Part shown: one piece after another, positions 33,266 to 42,977 of the stretch
How positions within the stretch are numbered: position 1 is the stretch's first letter
Layout: each line of letters begins with the position of its first letter
From: Candidatus Poribacteria bacterium
GTDB lineage: Bacteria; Poribacteria; WGA-4E; WGA-3G
DNA: 64,000 bases
Direction: 5' to 3'
Assembly (NCBI GenBank): GCA_026710795.1
Contig: JAPOQK010000088.1
Coordinates: 1-64,000 of the forward strand
The notes under the pieces: model-generated
The model's input: only the letters and a program-made list of their open reading frames with translations
What the model was told of the DNA's origin: nothing
Databases searched by the model: none
Made by a program: the position numbers and the translations under genes

Positions 33266-34768
33266 TTATCGGAGAAACACGAACGTTACAATCACAAAGA
33301 GAGGCACTAAAATAACCACTGACCAGAGCATATATCCAAAGAAACTCGGCATACGGATTCCACTCTGTTCAGCGATCGCTTTTACCATGAAATTCGGTGC
33401 GTTGCCGATGTAGGTATTTGCCCCCATGAAAACAGCCCCTACAGAAATACCCGTAAGTAGTTCCACAAATTTTTGGTGGTTCTCAATTGTCAATTGTGCA
33501 GATGGGGTAGACAAGATAACCGGCACTATTTTTTCTTCAAGACCTAACTGTCCAAGAGCGGTGTTGAAGAATGTAAGGTATGTTGGGGCGTTATCAAGGA
33601 AACTGGATAAAACACCTGTAATCCAGAAATAGTGTATCGGTTCTTGTATAGCAGCAATCAATCCGCTGAGTGCTCCTTCTGTTCCAGCTTTGAGAATTGC
33701 TAACGCAGGAATAATCGTGATAAAGATACCAGCAAATACCTTTGCAACCTCTTCAATCGGTTCCCATGAGAATTCGTTTTCTTGACGTAATTTTCCACTG
33801 AAAGGTGTGAACTTGAGTGACAATAAACCCATGACAACAATTAGGACATCACGAGCAATATTTTGCCAGTATACATGCACACCGAAGACATTCACCTCTC
33901 CCCATTTGTACGAACCGCTCATTAAGACAGCACCAACGATTCCGAGTAGAAAAATAAGGTTGAAAAGTCCATCCACACGAATTGGTTCACTTGTGCCATC
34001 GTCTGGTACAACACCACCTTCCCGTTTGAACATAAATGTGTCCAATATAAAGAACAGGACAATCAACAATGCACTAATAAACAACATGTGTGGAAGAAGT
34101 GCGGTTGTTGTCCAGAAGAAAGGCACACCGTGTAAGAAACCTAAAAAGAGCGGCGGATCCCCTAAAGGTGTTAACGAGCCACCGATGTTACTCACGAGAA
34201 ATATGAAGAAGACGATAAGATGAACTTTGCTTTTACGGTAGGCATTTGCACGTATCAGTGGACGGATGAGGAGCATTGATGCTCCTGTTGTTCCCACCCA
34301 AGAGGCGATTACAGTGCCTATTAGCAATAACGTTGTATTGACCAAGGGAGTGCCGCGTAACGTGCCGCGTACCAGTATTCCTCCTGCAACTGTGAACAGT
34401 CCCCATAATAAAACGATAAACGGGATATAGTCTATCAAGTAAATGTGCAATATATCGTAAAATGCTTCCCCTTTGAATGCAATGAGATATGGAATTGCGA
34501 AGATTAATGCCCAAGCAAGAGACATCTTTCCACCGTGGTGGACGAGAAAATGGGAGTCAAACACGAGTGGTAATATTGCTATTGATAGAAGAATACCGAC
34601 AAATGGTATAATGCTCCAAAGTGGTAATTTTGCACCATCTACACCACCACTATGGTGAGCAGCTTCGTCGCCGTGTGCATCATCAGCTGCGAAGGTTTCC
34701 ATTGAAACCGATAACGTCAGTGCTAAAATAATACAAAGAATTAGACAAAATGAGATTTTTGACTTCAC
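33266..34768 (-). CDS. NhaD-type Na+/H+ antiporter
   Basis: A 500-residue integral membrane protein with a signal-like N-terminus and a His/Asp/Glu-rich stretch (DDAHGDEAAHHSGG). The core fits the NhaD/ArsB ion-transporter superfamily: GTTGASMLLIRPLI, NIGGSLTPLGDPPLFLGFL and NAPTYLTFFNTALG are typical. It probably exchanges sodium for protons. It sits between nuoM and nuoN, its GTG start overlapping the nuoM stop by one base (TAGTG), so it is translated with complex I. That placement suggests coupling of sodium and proton gradients. Confidence 0.82.
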   Translation of the reverse strand: MKSKISFCLILCIILALTLSVSMETFAADDAHGDEAAHHSGGVDGAKLPLWSIIPFVGILLSIAILPLVFDSHFLVHHGGKMSLAWALIFAIPYLIAFKGEAFYDILHIYLIDYIPFIVLLWGLFTVAGGILVRGTLRGTPLVNTTLLLIGTVIASWVGTTGASMLLIRPLIRANAYRKSKVHLIVFFIFLVSNIGGSLTPLGDPPLFLGFLHGVPFFWTTTALLPHMLFISALLIVLFFILDTFMFKREGGVVPDDGTSEPIRVDGLFNLIFLLGIVGAVLMSGSYKWGEVNVFGVHVYWQNIARDVLIVVMGLLSLKFTPFSGKLRQENEFSWEPIEEVAKVFAGIFITIIPALAILKAGTEGALSGLIAAIQEPIHYFWITGVLSSFLDNAPTYLTFFNTALGQLGLEEKIVPVILSTPSAQLTIENHQKFVELLTGISVGAVFMGANTYIGNAPNFMVKAIAEQSGIRMPSFFGYMLWSVVILVPLFVIVTFVFLR

Positions 34769-36357
34769 TACTTCGTCAGTGCCTCCTCTTCAATCATCTG
34801 AATCATCTGTAGGGTTGCGGTTTTGACTTCCTGAACAGCGTCATCTGTATCCGCTTGACGATTAACCTGTCCAACTTCTGGAGTTTCAGGGACAACTTTA
34901 ACCTTTGTTGCTACTTCTTTTATAGACGCTTCCATCGGTTTTAAGAAGGTATTCGGACCTACGCCTATCCAGAAGATAAACAGAAGTATTGGTAATAGGA
35001 CAGCGATTTCGCGCGGTTTTAGGTCAGGTAGACTTGCGTTTATATCGTCCGGTATTCCGAACATAACGCGTTGGAACATCCATAACATGTAGACTGCTGC
35101 CAAAATCACACCTGTTGTTGCTAAGACTACGTACCATTTTGAGAATGCCCCGCCAACAAAACTACCGAGTAGAATCATAAATTCCCCGACAAATCCGTTG
35201 AGTCCGGGTAATCCTATGGACGATAACGTTACAATCAGGAAGATAGTCGCGAAGATAGGCATTTTCTTTGCAAGCCCACCGAAATCAACAATCATACGAC
35301 TGTGTCGTCGTTCATATATCATTCCAACCAACAGGAACAATGCACCAGTGCTTAAGCCGTGATTAACCATTTGAAGAACGCTACCTTGGATGGCGGTGTC
35401 ATTTTGTGAAAATAGACCCAAAACGACAAAACCGAGGTGACTCACACTGGAATACGCTACCAACTTTTTCAGATCCGGTTGCACCATTGCTACTAACGCA
35501 CCGTAGATTATACCGATAACTGCTAATGGAACTATTAGCGGTGTGTAGTGTGCTGCTGCTTCTGGAAAGAGGGGTAGACAGAAACGAACTATTCCATAAG
35601 TACCCATTTTGAGTAGGACACCTGCAAGGATAACACTTCCTACAGTAGGTGCTTCAACGTGGGCATCTGGTAACCAAGTATGGAAAGGGAATAGAGGAAC
35701 TTTAATTGCAAACGCTATGAAAAATGCAAGGAATAGGAGATTAGCTTGCTGAAATGGTCCTTGTAATGTTGTAATGTCAAAACTACTATTGTTTTGAGAG
35801 TATAATGCTAAAATGCCAACCAACATTAGCGCACTACCCGCCATTGTATATAGGACGAACTTTATGGTAGCATAAATTCGGCGTTCACCACCCCATATTC
35901 CGATAAGGAAATACATCGGAATCAACATCGACTCCCAGAATACGAAGAAGAGAAATAGGTCTAAAGAGCAGAAAACACCCAACATCCCTGTTTCCAACGC
36001 GAGGAGGGACATCATAAACCCGCTCAAACCTTTTTCTACTGAATTCCATGCGGCGATAATACATATCGGTGTTAGGAATGTCGTGAGTAACACTAACCAC
36101 AACGAAATACCGTCAATTCCGATGTGGTAACTTGCACCTATACCGGGTATCCAATCCAGTTTCTGGAAAAGATCAGAGTTCGTTTGGAATCCTACGATTA
36201 CCTCATCAAATCCTGTGTAAAGACCAATTGAGATAACAAAAGTGAGAAGTCCAATGCCGAGTGCGATCCATTTAACAGCATTCGCTCCTAATCCTCTGAG
36301 CAACGCGATTGCTATCACACCAAGCAGTGGTAAAAAAATAACGATTGAAAGTAACAA
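34768..36357 (-). CDS. nuoM: NADH-quinone oxidoreductase subunit M
   Basis: A 529-residue antiporter-like subunit of complex I. Typical elements are ALETGMLGVFCSLDLFLFFVFWESMLIPMYFLIG, FHTWLPDAHVEAPTVGSVILAGVLLKMGTYG and LKKLVAYSSVSHLGFVVLGLF, including the conserved Glu and Lys residues. An unusual soluble C-terminal tail of about 50 residues (KVKVVPETPEVGQVNRQ ...) follows the last helix. The upstream neighbours are a DUF5069-like gene and a restriction-modification pair that separate it from nuoL. Confidence 0.95.
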   Translation of the reverse strand: MLLSIVIFLPLLGVIAIALLRGLGANAVKWIALGIGLLTFVISIGLYTGFDEVIVGFQTNSDLFQKLDWIPGIGASYHIGIDGISLWLVLLTTFLTPICIIAAWNSVEKGLSGFMMSLLALETGMLGVFCSLDLFLFFVFWESMLIPMYFLIGIWGGERRIYATIKFVLYTMAGSALMLVGILALYSQNNSSFDITTLQGPFQQANLLFLAFFIAFAIKVPLFPFHTWLPDAHVEAPTVGSVILAGVLLKMGTYGIVRFCLPLFPEAAAHYTPLIVPLAVIGIIYGALVAMVQPDLKKLVAYSSVSHLGFVVLGLFSQNDTAIQGSVLQMVNHGLSTGALFLLVGMIYERRHSRMIVDFGGLAKKMPIFATIFLIVTLSSIGLPGLNGFVGEFMILLGSFVGGAFSKWYVVLATTGVILAAVYMLWMFQRVMFGIPDDINASLPDLKPREIAVLLPILLFIFWIGVGPNTFLKPMEASIKEVATKVKVVPETPEVGQVNRQADTDDAVQEVKTATLQMIQMIEEEALTK

Positions 36358-36527
36358 AAAAATCTCCTTTAATATAACGTAACTTTAGGATGATTGTATT
36401 TTATTCCATGTTCTGTGTGAGATTTAACTAACCTAATTGTTGATAATGTTTATATATTCCAAAACTTCATTTAGATGTTGCATAAAATAACAATGTCTTA
36501 TCTCTTGAAGATTTTCCAAAATGTCCA

Positions 36528-36929
36528 TCATCTGAATGAAATCCACCACGGGAAAGGCGGGTAATCATCACCTGCTAATTGACGACGACGTCTCCTATAG
36601 TTGGTCCGAGGCATTTTGCGCTGCCATTTATATTTTAACTTACGGTTGAACGCAGAAATTTCCTTAGAAGACTTTTCACAATTGTCCAATATCCATGCAC
36701 CCAGTTTGACATCGTTGTCAATTCGCACAGCAGTTTCCTGAAAATCCTCTGCTGAGATACCGAGAAAGGATAGAATTTCTATGTCTTGCTTGGAATCAAC
36801 ACCATATTTATAACTCCCGATTTCTCCAGCATGTGCAGCTCGGAATTTATCAGTCATCCTTGCAACACCACAGATGCCAGCTACATCTTGGTTAAGTATA
36901 TCCCTCGGTCGAAATTTCCTGTGTTTCAT
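36528..36929 (-). CDS. DUF5069-like small protein
   Basis: A 133-residue protein. The segment GVARMTDKFRAAHAGEIGSYKYG followed by DIEILSFLGISAEDFQETAV resembles DUF5069, which has a conserved arginine, an aspartate-lysine pair and a small acidic patch. The C-terminal 30 residues are very basic (RRRRRQ). No function is established. It lies in the inserted block between nuoL and nuoM, 100 bases after the restriction gene. Confidence 0.55.
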   Translation of the reverse strand: MKHRKFRPRDILNQDVAGICGVARMTDKFRAAHAGEIGSYKYGVDSKQDIEILSFLGISAEDFQETAVRIDNDVKLGAWILDNCEKSSKEISAFNRKLKYKWQRKMPRTNYRRRRRQLAGDDYPPFPWWISFR

Positions 36930-37032
36930 ATTCTTCCTCCATTAGTAATTTTTAAAAGGAAGGATTTAAACCATAAGAACACTATACCATATCAAGATAA
37001 TAACTATTTAAACAAATAATATAAAAAGTAAT

Positions 37033-37779
37033 CTAAGACTTAAGAGAGATAGCTTTTAGAATCTCAAGGATATCTTTATGATGTGAAGGACTAAGCATCC
37101 CGAATATTCTAACCATCTCAATAACGATACTGTAATTGCTCTTATCTATAATAAATACCCCTAATTCTTTTTTCTCAGCTATACGACCAATTAGATTTTC
37201 ACTGACCTGAAGCTCTGTTATCGGGAAACATAGGTAAAGCATTGGTTGTATACCAACTGCTCTTTGTTTTTCTCTTATAGTAATCTCTGCAATAATTTCA
37301 TATTTGCCAAAATTATATATTAGTTGCGGATAGTTCAAAGTCATTCCCAAGAATGTAGTATTATTGATCTCTTTCTCAATAGGATGTGTTCTTGTAATCT
37401 GGCAATCTGGATGACAAGATAGTAAGTTTCCTTCTTCCAAATTAGATAAGAATTCAAGAGTCCTCTTTAATTCTGAATAAGTTACCATATCCCAAGAATA
37501 GAAATAATACAAATATTCGGATAACTCATATAACACTTTTTTCTTACCGTTATATGCTTTAAACGATATATCAGGTAAACTTGATTCGTGCCTTTTCTTA
37601 TCTTCCAGATCATAACCTATTTGCCACTCAACATAATTGTTTTGGTTAAATGGCTTACTTCTGGATGCATGTGGCTCACCATATTCAGAAAAAATACTTC
37701 TTGACTTAATTCTTATTTTTCCTGTAGGTGTTGCCAGCGGAATATCTACAAATATCCTTTTGTTTTCTTCATCAAACAT
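37033..37779 (-). CDS. Putative type II restriction endonuclease
   Basis: A 248-residue soluble protein overlapping the 3' end of the DNA methyltransferase gene by eight bases, the usual arrangement of a restriction partner. I do not recognise the family. A possible PD-(D/E)xK-like core is around residues 155-175 (YEIIAEITIREKQ), but this is weak. Base composition is noticeably AT-richer than the nuo genes. It may instead be a specificity or control protein. The assignment rests on gene context. Confidence 0.5.
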   Translation of the reverse strand: MFDEENKRIFVDIPLATPTGKIRIKSRSIFSEYGEPHASRSKPFNQNNYVEWQIGYDLEDKKRHESSLPDISFKAYNGKKKVLYELSEYLYYFYSWDMVTYSELKRTLEFLSNLEEGNLLSCHPDCQITRTHPIEKEINNTTFLGMTLNYPQLIYNFGKYEIIAEITIREKQRAVGIQPMLYLCFPITELQVSENLIGRIAEKKELGVFIIDKSNYSIVIEMVRIFGMLSPSHHKDILEILKAISLKS

Positions 37780-38926
37780 GGTGTATACCTAATAGGTCCT
37801 TGAAATACATATCTATTTTAGTCTCCACCTGCTCCTTTTTTATCAGTTCTGTTTGGAAATGCTTTTCTAAATAGGGATGATGTCTTATAGAATCAGAAAT
37901 AAAACATTGTTTATACTGTTTGAAAAGACTATCATCTATAGGCACATCACAATTTCCAAAATAGAATGGAAGTCGTGGGATATTTCTTTTGAACACATCT
38001 ACATAAACATAATAATCCAATTTTGTTTTATCAATGACAATCGTGTTACTACTATAGTTTTGAACAAATGTTCGATTCCGTTTTAATGCGTTAATATCCC
38101 GCATTGTCCAGAAAAATAGAGACTCATCAGGTATCGGTTGATGCTGCTTACTCGGATATTTGTTAATATAATTTGTGATATATTCAAAATCACTCAGACA
38201 AAATGGATTCCCATCTATTGTTCTAAATGTGAAGGAACGTATATCACTGTATTCCATACCCAAGGTGTCACGCTGATACAAGGCAATGATAATTGGAAAA
38301 GGCGTGTGTTTAGCCGATTCCGGGAATTCTCCACTACTAATCAGTATGCCATTTACCAGTTTATAATTTGCAGTGAACTCCTTTAAGTGTCTGAAATTTG
38401 TTTGTTTTATTAAGTAAGATAACGGATGCAACACACAGATAAAGTCTGCTTCAAGTTTATTATAGGAACGGAGAAATGAAATTCCCAAATCCCTACTTGA
38501 TATATCCTCATCTACTTCAAATCCAACTTTCTTTATTTTATTCCGAATAAGTGAAGTTCTATCGTTATAGGGTGGGTTTCCTACGACAATCAATTTTGTG
38601 GACTGCTGAGAAATACCGAAATTTTCCCTTGAAACGTTATGTAAAGTATTTTTTTGATAGAATTGGACTTTATCCGTGTTTTTTCTCGCAATGTTTATTG
38701 CATCTTCGTCTATATCACATCCTATTGTTTGGGACTGACCATAATCTTTTATACTGTTTTTTAGAAAGGCTCCATATCCACATGCAGTGTCAACTACGGT
38801 TGTCTGTGAATCTATGTAAGGTTCAATTAACTCCCAAGCCAACTTCACAAATTTTGGTGGCGTATAATAACTACCTAAGTTGACCCTATCCTTATATCCT
38901 AAATGTGTTTGACTCATTTTCTGCAA
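37772..38926 (-). CDS. Adenine-specific DNA methyltransferase
   Basis: A 384-residue N6-adenine methyltransferase. Near the N-terminus GSYYTPPKFVKLAW is the family lead-in. Motif I is VVDTACGYGAF near residue 45, and the catalytic NPPY motif is at about residue 118 (VVGNPPYNDRT). The C-terminal half is probably the target-recognition domain. It may start at TTG (38926, AAGGA five bases upstream) or at ATG 38917. With the downstream partner it forms a restriction-modification pair placed inside the nuo cluster, with AT-rich composition that suggests recent gain. Confidence 0.85.
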   Translation of the reverse strand: MQKMSQTHLGYKDRVNLGSYYTPPKFVKLAWELIEPYIDSQTTVVDTACGYGAFLKNSIKDYGQSQTIGCDIDEDAINIARKNTDKVQFYQKNTLHNVSRENFGISQQSTKLIVVGNPPYNDRTSLIRNKIKKVGFEVDEDISSRDLGISFLRSYNKLEADFICVLHPLSYLIKQTNFRHLKEFTANYKLVNGILISSGEFPESAKHTPFPIIIALYQRDTLGMEYSDIRSFTFRTIDGNPFCLSDFEYITNYINKYPSKQHQPIPDESLFFWTMRDINALKRNRTFVQNYSSNTIVIDKTKLDYYVYVDVFKRNIPRLPFYFGNCDVPIDDSLFKQYKQCFISDSIRHHPYLEKHFQTELIKKEQVETKIDMYFKDLLGIHHV

Positions 38927-38975
38927 TTGAATCCTTTAGAACTTGTCCACATATTGCGTTAGTCCTAACAATCAC

Positions 38976-40877
38976 CTAAGCAAAAAATAGATAGTAAGCC
39001 AAGAACAGCACGATTCCGACAACCATTGATACAATATATGCCTGTACGATACCGGTTTGCAGTCGTCGTAACATACCACCAATCACTCGTATAAGTGCAG
39101 CAACTCCATTGACAATTCCGTCAATAATACCGCTATCAAAAAGTTTCCATAACAAGAAATGCGAAGCACCTTTTATCGGCTGTACGATGAAAGTATTGTA
39201 GACTTCATCAACATAGAACTTGTTTGCAACAACTTGCTGTAATGTGTTTGTAGGTTCTGCAGAAGGCACACGGTTTTTGTATCGTTTCCATGCATACGCT
39301 ATCCCTGCTATACCGACTACCGATGAAATTGCCATAAACAGATAAACATTGCCTGACGTTTCATGTGCTTTCGGGAAAACATTTTCCGTAAAGTGGTGGA
39401 ACCAACTATGGTGTCCTCCGACACCTAACAACAGACCGATCAAGGCAGAGGGAACAGCAAGGATTACTAACGGAAGCCACATCACTGCTGGTGATTCATG
39501 GAGATGTGATTCAACTTCAGGTTCAACACGAGATTGTCCATAAAAAGTCACAAATATAAGACGGAACATATAGAATGCTGTCAGGAATGCTGTGATCAAT
39601 CCGATAATATATATAAATGGAAAACTACCCCACGCACTATGTAGAATCTCGTCTTTACTCCAGAACCCACTTAGGAATGGTGCACCTGCAATTGCCAAAG
39701 CACCAACCAGAAATGTGACATGTGTTATTGGTAGTTTTTTCCGTAAACCACCCATTTTCCGTATGTCTAATTCATTTGCCATTGCGTGCATAACACTTCC
39801 AGCAGTCAGGAACATCAGTCCTTTAAAGAATGCGTGTGTTACCAAATGGAAAATACCGGACGCATACGCACCGACACCAACACCGACAAACATATATCCG
39901 AGTTGGCTCACAGTTGAATATGCAAGTATACGTTTAATGTCGTTCTGTTTGAGGGCAATAATTGCTGCGAACAGAGCGGTTAACACGCCAATCCAAGCGA
40001 CAACCCATCCTGTCCCTGCAAGATTATACAAAATACCAGAACGTGCTATCATATAGACACCTGCGGTGACCATTGTAGCAGCATGTATTAATGCACTGAC
40101 TGGGGTTGGACCTTCCATAGCGTCCGGTAGCCAGACATATAGAGGAAGCTGTGCAGATTTTCCTATTGCACCAACAAAGAGAAGTAAAGTTGCAACCATG
40201 AGGGTGGCTTTAGTAGTTTCTCCAAAAACTATATCAATAGTACCAGCTTCTGCTTTATCAAATATGGATACAAAATCAAGACTACCAAAGGCTGCGAATA
40301 GTGTGAACATTCCAAGCAAGAAACCGAAATCGCCGATTCTGTTGACAATAAACGCCTTTTTACCTGCATCCGTAGCAGTCTGCTTCTCATACCAGAACCC
40401 TATCAACAGATAAGAACAAAGTCCGACACCTTCCCATCCAACAAACATCATCAGGTAGTTGTTGCCGAGAACAAGAATAAGCATTGCGAAGACGAATAGG
40501 TTTAGATATGCAAAATACCGGGTATATCCTTCATCCCCATGCATGTATCCTATGGAATATACATGGATAAGAAAACCAACGCCTGTGATAACCAACAGCA
40601 TCACAGTTGTCAAGGCATCAACGTGGAAACCGATGTTGACTGCAAAATCCCCACCCACAATCCAACTATATAAGTGTCCCGCATCTCCCTCAAGTGGATT
40701 TCCGTTTTTGACACTGATAAAGGCGATAATGGAAAAAATCAAAGATACAAGCACTGCAAGCGCGCCAATACCACCACTTAGTTTCTCGTTACCTTTTAAC
40801 CATTTGCCAAACAATCCGTTAATCAGAAACCCAACAAGTGGTGAAATTAACAGGACAATAATTAGTTTTTCTGACAT
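38976..40877 (-). CDS. nuoL: NADH-quinone oxidoreductase subunit L
   Basis: A 633-residue, many-helix complex I subunit. It shows HVYSIGYMHGDEGYTRYFAYLNLF, GWEGVGLCSYLLIGFWYE, PLYVWLPDAMEGPTPVSALIHAATMVTAGVY and the lateral-helix C-terminal region (FYVDEVYNTFIVQPI). NuoL is the distal proton-pumping subunit. It starts three bases after nuoK, so the two are coupled. The next nuo gene downstream, nuoM, is displaced by about 2.6 kb of inserted genes. Confidence 0.96.
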   Translation of the reverse strand: MSEKLIIVLLISPLVGFLINGLFGKWLKGNEKLSGGIGALAVLVSLIFSIIAFISVKNGNPLEGDAGHLYSWIVGGDFAVNIGFHVDALTTVMLLVITGVGFLIHVYSIGYMHGDEGYTRYFAYLNLFVFAMLILVLGNNYLMMFVGWEGVGLCSYLLIGFWYEKQTATDAGKKAFIVNRIGDFGFLLGMFTLFAAFGSLDFVSIFDKAEAGTIDIVFGETTKATLMVATLLLFVGAIGKSAQLPLYVWLPDAMEGPTPVSALIHAATMVTAGVYMIARSGILYNLAGTGWVVAWIGVLTALFAAIIALKQNDIKRILAYSTVSQLGYMFVGVGVGAYASGIFHLVTHAFFKGLMFLTAGSVMHAMANELDIRKMGGLRKKLPITHVTFLVGALAIAGAPFLSGFWSKDEILHSAWGSFPFIYIIGLITAFLTAFYMFRLIFVTFYGQSRVEPEVESHLHESPAVMWLPLVILAVPSALIGLLLGVGGHHSWFHHFTENVFPKAHETSGNVYLFMAISSVVGIAGIAYAWKRYKNRVPSAEPTNTLQQVVANKFYVDEVYNTFIVQPIKGASHFLLWKLFDSGIIDGIVNGVAALIRVIGGMLRRLQTGIVQAYIVSMVVGIVLFLAYYLFFA

Positions 40878-40880
40878 ACT

Positions 40881-41180
40881 TTATCCTTTTAGCGAATTTA
40901 CTTCATCCACATTAATTGTTTCGCGATGCTTGAAAACACTTACAATAATTGCTAATCCAATTGCGACTTCGGCAGCAGCGACAGCCATGACAAAAAAGAC
41001 GAACAATTGACCTTCTGCAGTTCCGAGGTTACGACTAATTGCTACAAAAGCAAGGTTCGCTGCATTTAGCATCAACTCAATACACATAAAGATGATAATA
41101 GCGTTCCTACGAACGAGAACTCCGATTACGCCTATAGTAAATAGGAGTGCGCTTAAGATGAGATAATATTCTAATGACAT
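40881..41180 (-). CDS. nuoK: NADH-quinone oxidoreductase subunit K
   Basis: A 99-residue three-helix subunit with the conserved [24 protein letters not shown] segment, whose glutamates lie on the proton path, and the [13 protein letters not shown] helix. Length and motif are standard for NuoK. It lies between nuoJ and nuoL, as usual. Confidence 0.96.
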   Translation of the reverse strand: MSLEYYLILSALLFTIGVIGVLVRRNAIIIFMCIELMLNAANLAFVAISRNLGTAEGQLFVFFVMAVAAAEVAIGLAIIVSVFKHRETINVDEVNSLKG

Positions 41181-41228
41181 TCAAAATCCTTTATTCTAAG
41201 TATATTTTACGTTCTATCGGAATTGCTG

Positions 41229-41759
41229 TTAGTTTTCAGTTGTGTTTTCGCGTTTTACCAAGACAATAACACCAATCAATGCTGCCAATAAAATAAGTGA
41301 AGTGACTTCAAACGGTAACAAATATTTGCTGAATAAAAGTTCGCCAATATATTCTGTAGTAATCGGTTCTGTAGCTGCTTGTGCTGATGCAACAGCCGTA
41401 TCCCCTTTGAGTGCATTCACAGCGATATAGATGCCTTCCGCAGCAAAGAGGATTGCCAAAACTATCGCTATACCTTTTAGTTTCCCAGTGAGAACTCCTT
41501 TTGCAGAGAGTGTACCAAGATTCAGTAACATAATCACAAACAGAAATAGCACCATAATTGCCCCAGCATACACTATCACCTGAACAGCAGCGACGAAGTG
41601 TGCACCTAAGAGTACGAACAACCCCGCTTGTGAGAAGAAGGTAACAATAAGAGATAGCGCACTATAAATCGGATGCCGAAACGAGATAACAGATATTGCA
41701 CCTATGAGTGAAACTGCTCCGAATATAAAAAATAAGATCATTTCTGCATTCATTTGCAT
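41229..41759 (-). CDS. nuoJ: NADH-quinone oxidoreductase subunit J
   Basis: A 176-residue membrane subunit with five predicted helices. ISFRHPIYSALSLIVTFFSQAGLFVLLGAHFVAAVQVIVYAGAIMVLFLFVIMLL is the family hallmark. It starts five bases after nuoH; in most gene clusters nuoI lies between H and J, and there is no room for it here. Confidence 0.95.
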   Translation of the reverse strand: MQMNAEMILFFIFGAVSLIGAISVISFRHPIYSALSLIVTFFSQAGLFVLLGAHFVAAVQVIVYAGAIMVLFLFVIMLLNLGTLSAKGVLTGKLKGIAIVLAILFAAEGIYIAVNALKGDTAVASAQAATEPITTEYIGELLFSKYLLPFEVTSLILLAALIGVIVLVKRENTTEN

Positions 41760-41764
41760 ATCTC

Positions 41765-42955
41765 CTATTCTACCGCGTCTAAGCCGCGAAGCGGTGCTGC
41801 GGTGGGTGCACTTTGCACTGCAGATTTACTGTTATTGTCCATGGCAAGCATCCCTGCTACAATTGCTACGACGATAAACGCTGAAATTACGTTGCCAATA
41901 CCAATCCATATAAGATTACCATTTGTTGTTACATATAAGGTACCGGTTACTACGATAGACGTTAATGTAACGGGCAGCAAGAATTTCCAACCGAAATTCA
42001 TTAGTTGATCATAACGGAATCGTGGGAGTGTCCAGCGAACCCAGATGAAAATGAACAGGAAAACACCTGTTTTGATAAAGAAGATAGCAAACGAGATTAT
42101 GCCGCTCCAGAAGGGACCACCTATACTTTCCAATCCGAAGAAATGCCAACCACCTAAGAAAAGTGTTACAACCACTGCCGAACCGACAATCATGTTCATA
42201 TATTCCGCCATAAAGAATATAGCGAATTTCATGCTGCTATACTCAGTGTGGTACCCAGCGACAAGTTCCTGCTCCGCTTCGGCAAGGTCAAACGGTAATC
42301 GGTTTGTTTCAGCAAACATTGCCGTCGTAAACGCAAGAAATGCTGGAAAGTGTATGAGAAAGTTCCATTTCCACGGATACGAGCCTTGTTCAATTGCAAT
42401 TGTACGAAGACTAAGCGACGAGGAAAGCATCAAAATACCAATAATTGCCAAACCGAGTGTTAATTCGTAACTTATCATCTGTGCGGATGAACGTAAACCG
42501 CCTAACAGTGAGTATTTATTATTTGATGCCCATGCACCGATAACGACTCCATACACACCGAGCGAAGTAATTGCAAGGATATACAAAATACCGATATTTA
42601 AGTCTGCAATCTGAAGTGGTATATCAATTCCCGCTATTGCGATTGAATCTCCGAACGGTACTACTGCAATTGTAATCATTGCTGGAACTAAGAGCATAGC
42701 GGGGGCAAGTACGTAAAGGGGCTTATCCACGTGATTTGGGATTAGGTCTTCCTTGAACAGGAACTTAATTCCATCTGCGATAGGTTGGAGTAGTCCTTGG
42801 GGTCCAACGCGATTCGGTCCAAGCCGATCTTGCATCCATCCGCTCACTCGGCGTTCAGACCAAATCATCGCCATCACACCGATAACCAGCAGATGGGCAA
42901 TGAATAGGACTTTTATGACGGGAATAATAATTTGTTCTACTAAATCTATTTCCAT
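41765..42955 (-). CDS. nuoH: NADH-quinone oxidoreductase subunit H
   Basis: A 396-residue membrane subunit that helps form the quinone site. Clear marks are ERRVSGWMQDRLGPNRVGPQGLLQPIADGIKFLFKED, FAETNRLPFDLAEAEQELVAGYHTEYSSMKFA and RWTLPRFRYDQLMNFGWKFLLP. A hydrophobic C-terminal extension of about 50 residues is unusual. The order G-H-J-K is conserved. Confidence 0.96.
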   Translation of the reverse strand: MEIDLVEQIIIPVIKVLFIAHLLVIGVMAMIWSERRVSGWMQDRLGPNRVGPQGLLQPIADGIKFLFKEDLIPNHVDKPLYVLAPAMLLVPAMITIAVVPFGDSIAIAGIDIPLQIADLNIGILYILAITSLGVYGVVIGAWASNNKYSLLGGLRSSAQMISYELTLGLAIIGILMLSSSLSLRTIAIEQGSYPWKWNFLIHFPAFLAFTTAMFAETNRLPFDLAEAEQELVAGYHTEYSSMKFAIFFMAEYMNMIVGSAVVVTLFLGGWHFFGLESIGGPFWSGIISFAIFFIKTGVFLFIFIWVRWTLPRFRYDQLMNFGWKFLLPVTLTSIVVTGTLYVTTNGNLIWIGIGNVISAFIVVAIVAGMLAMDNNSKSAVQSAPTAAPLRGLDAVE

Positions 42956-42977
42956 TATTTCTCCTTGAAGCTGTAGG

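Noticed and set aside
39592-40056. 154-codon plus-strand frame opposite nuoL
   Set aside because: Shadow of nuoL in another frame; no independent support.
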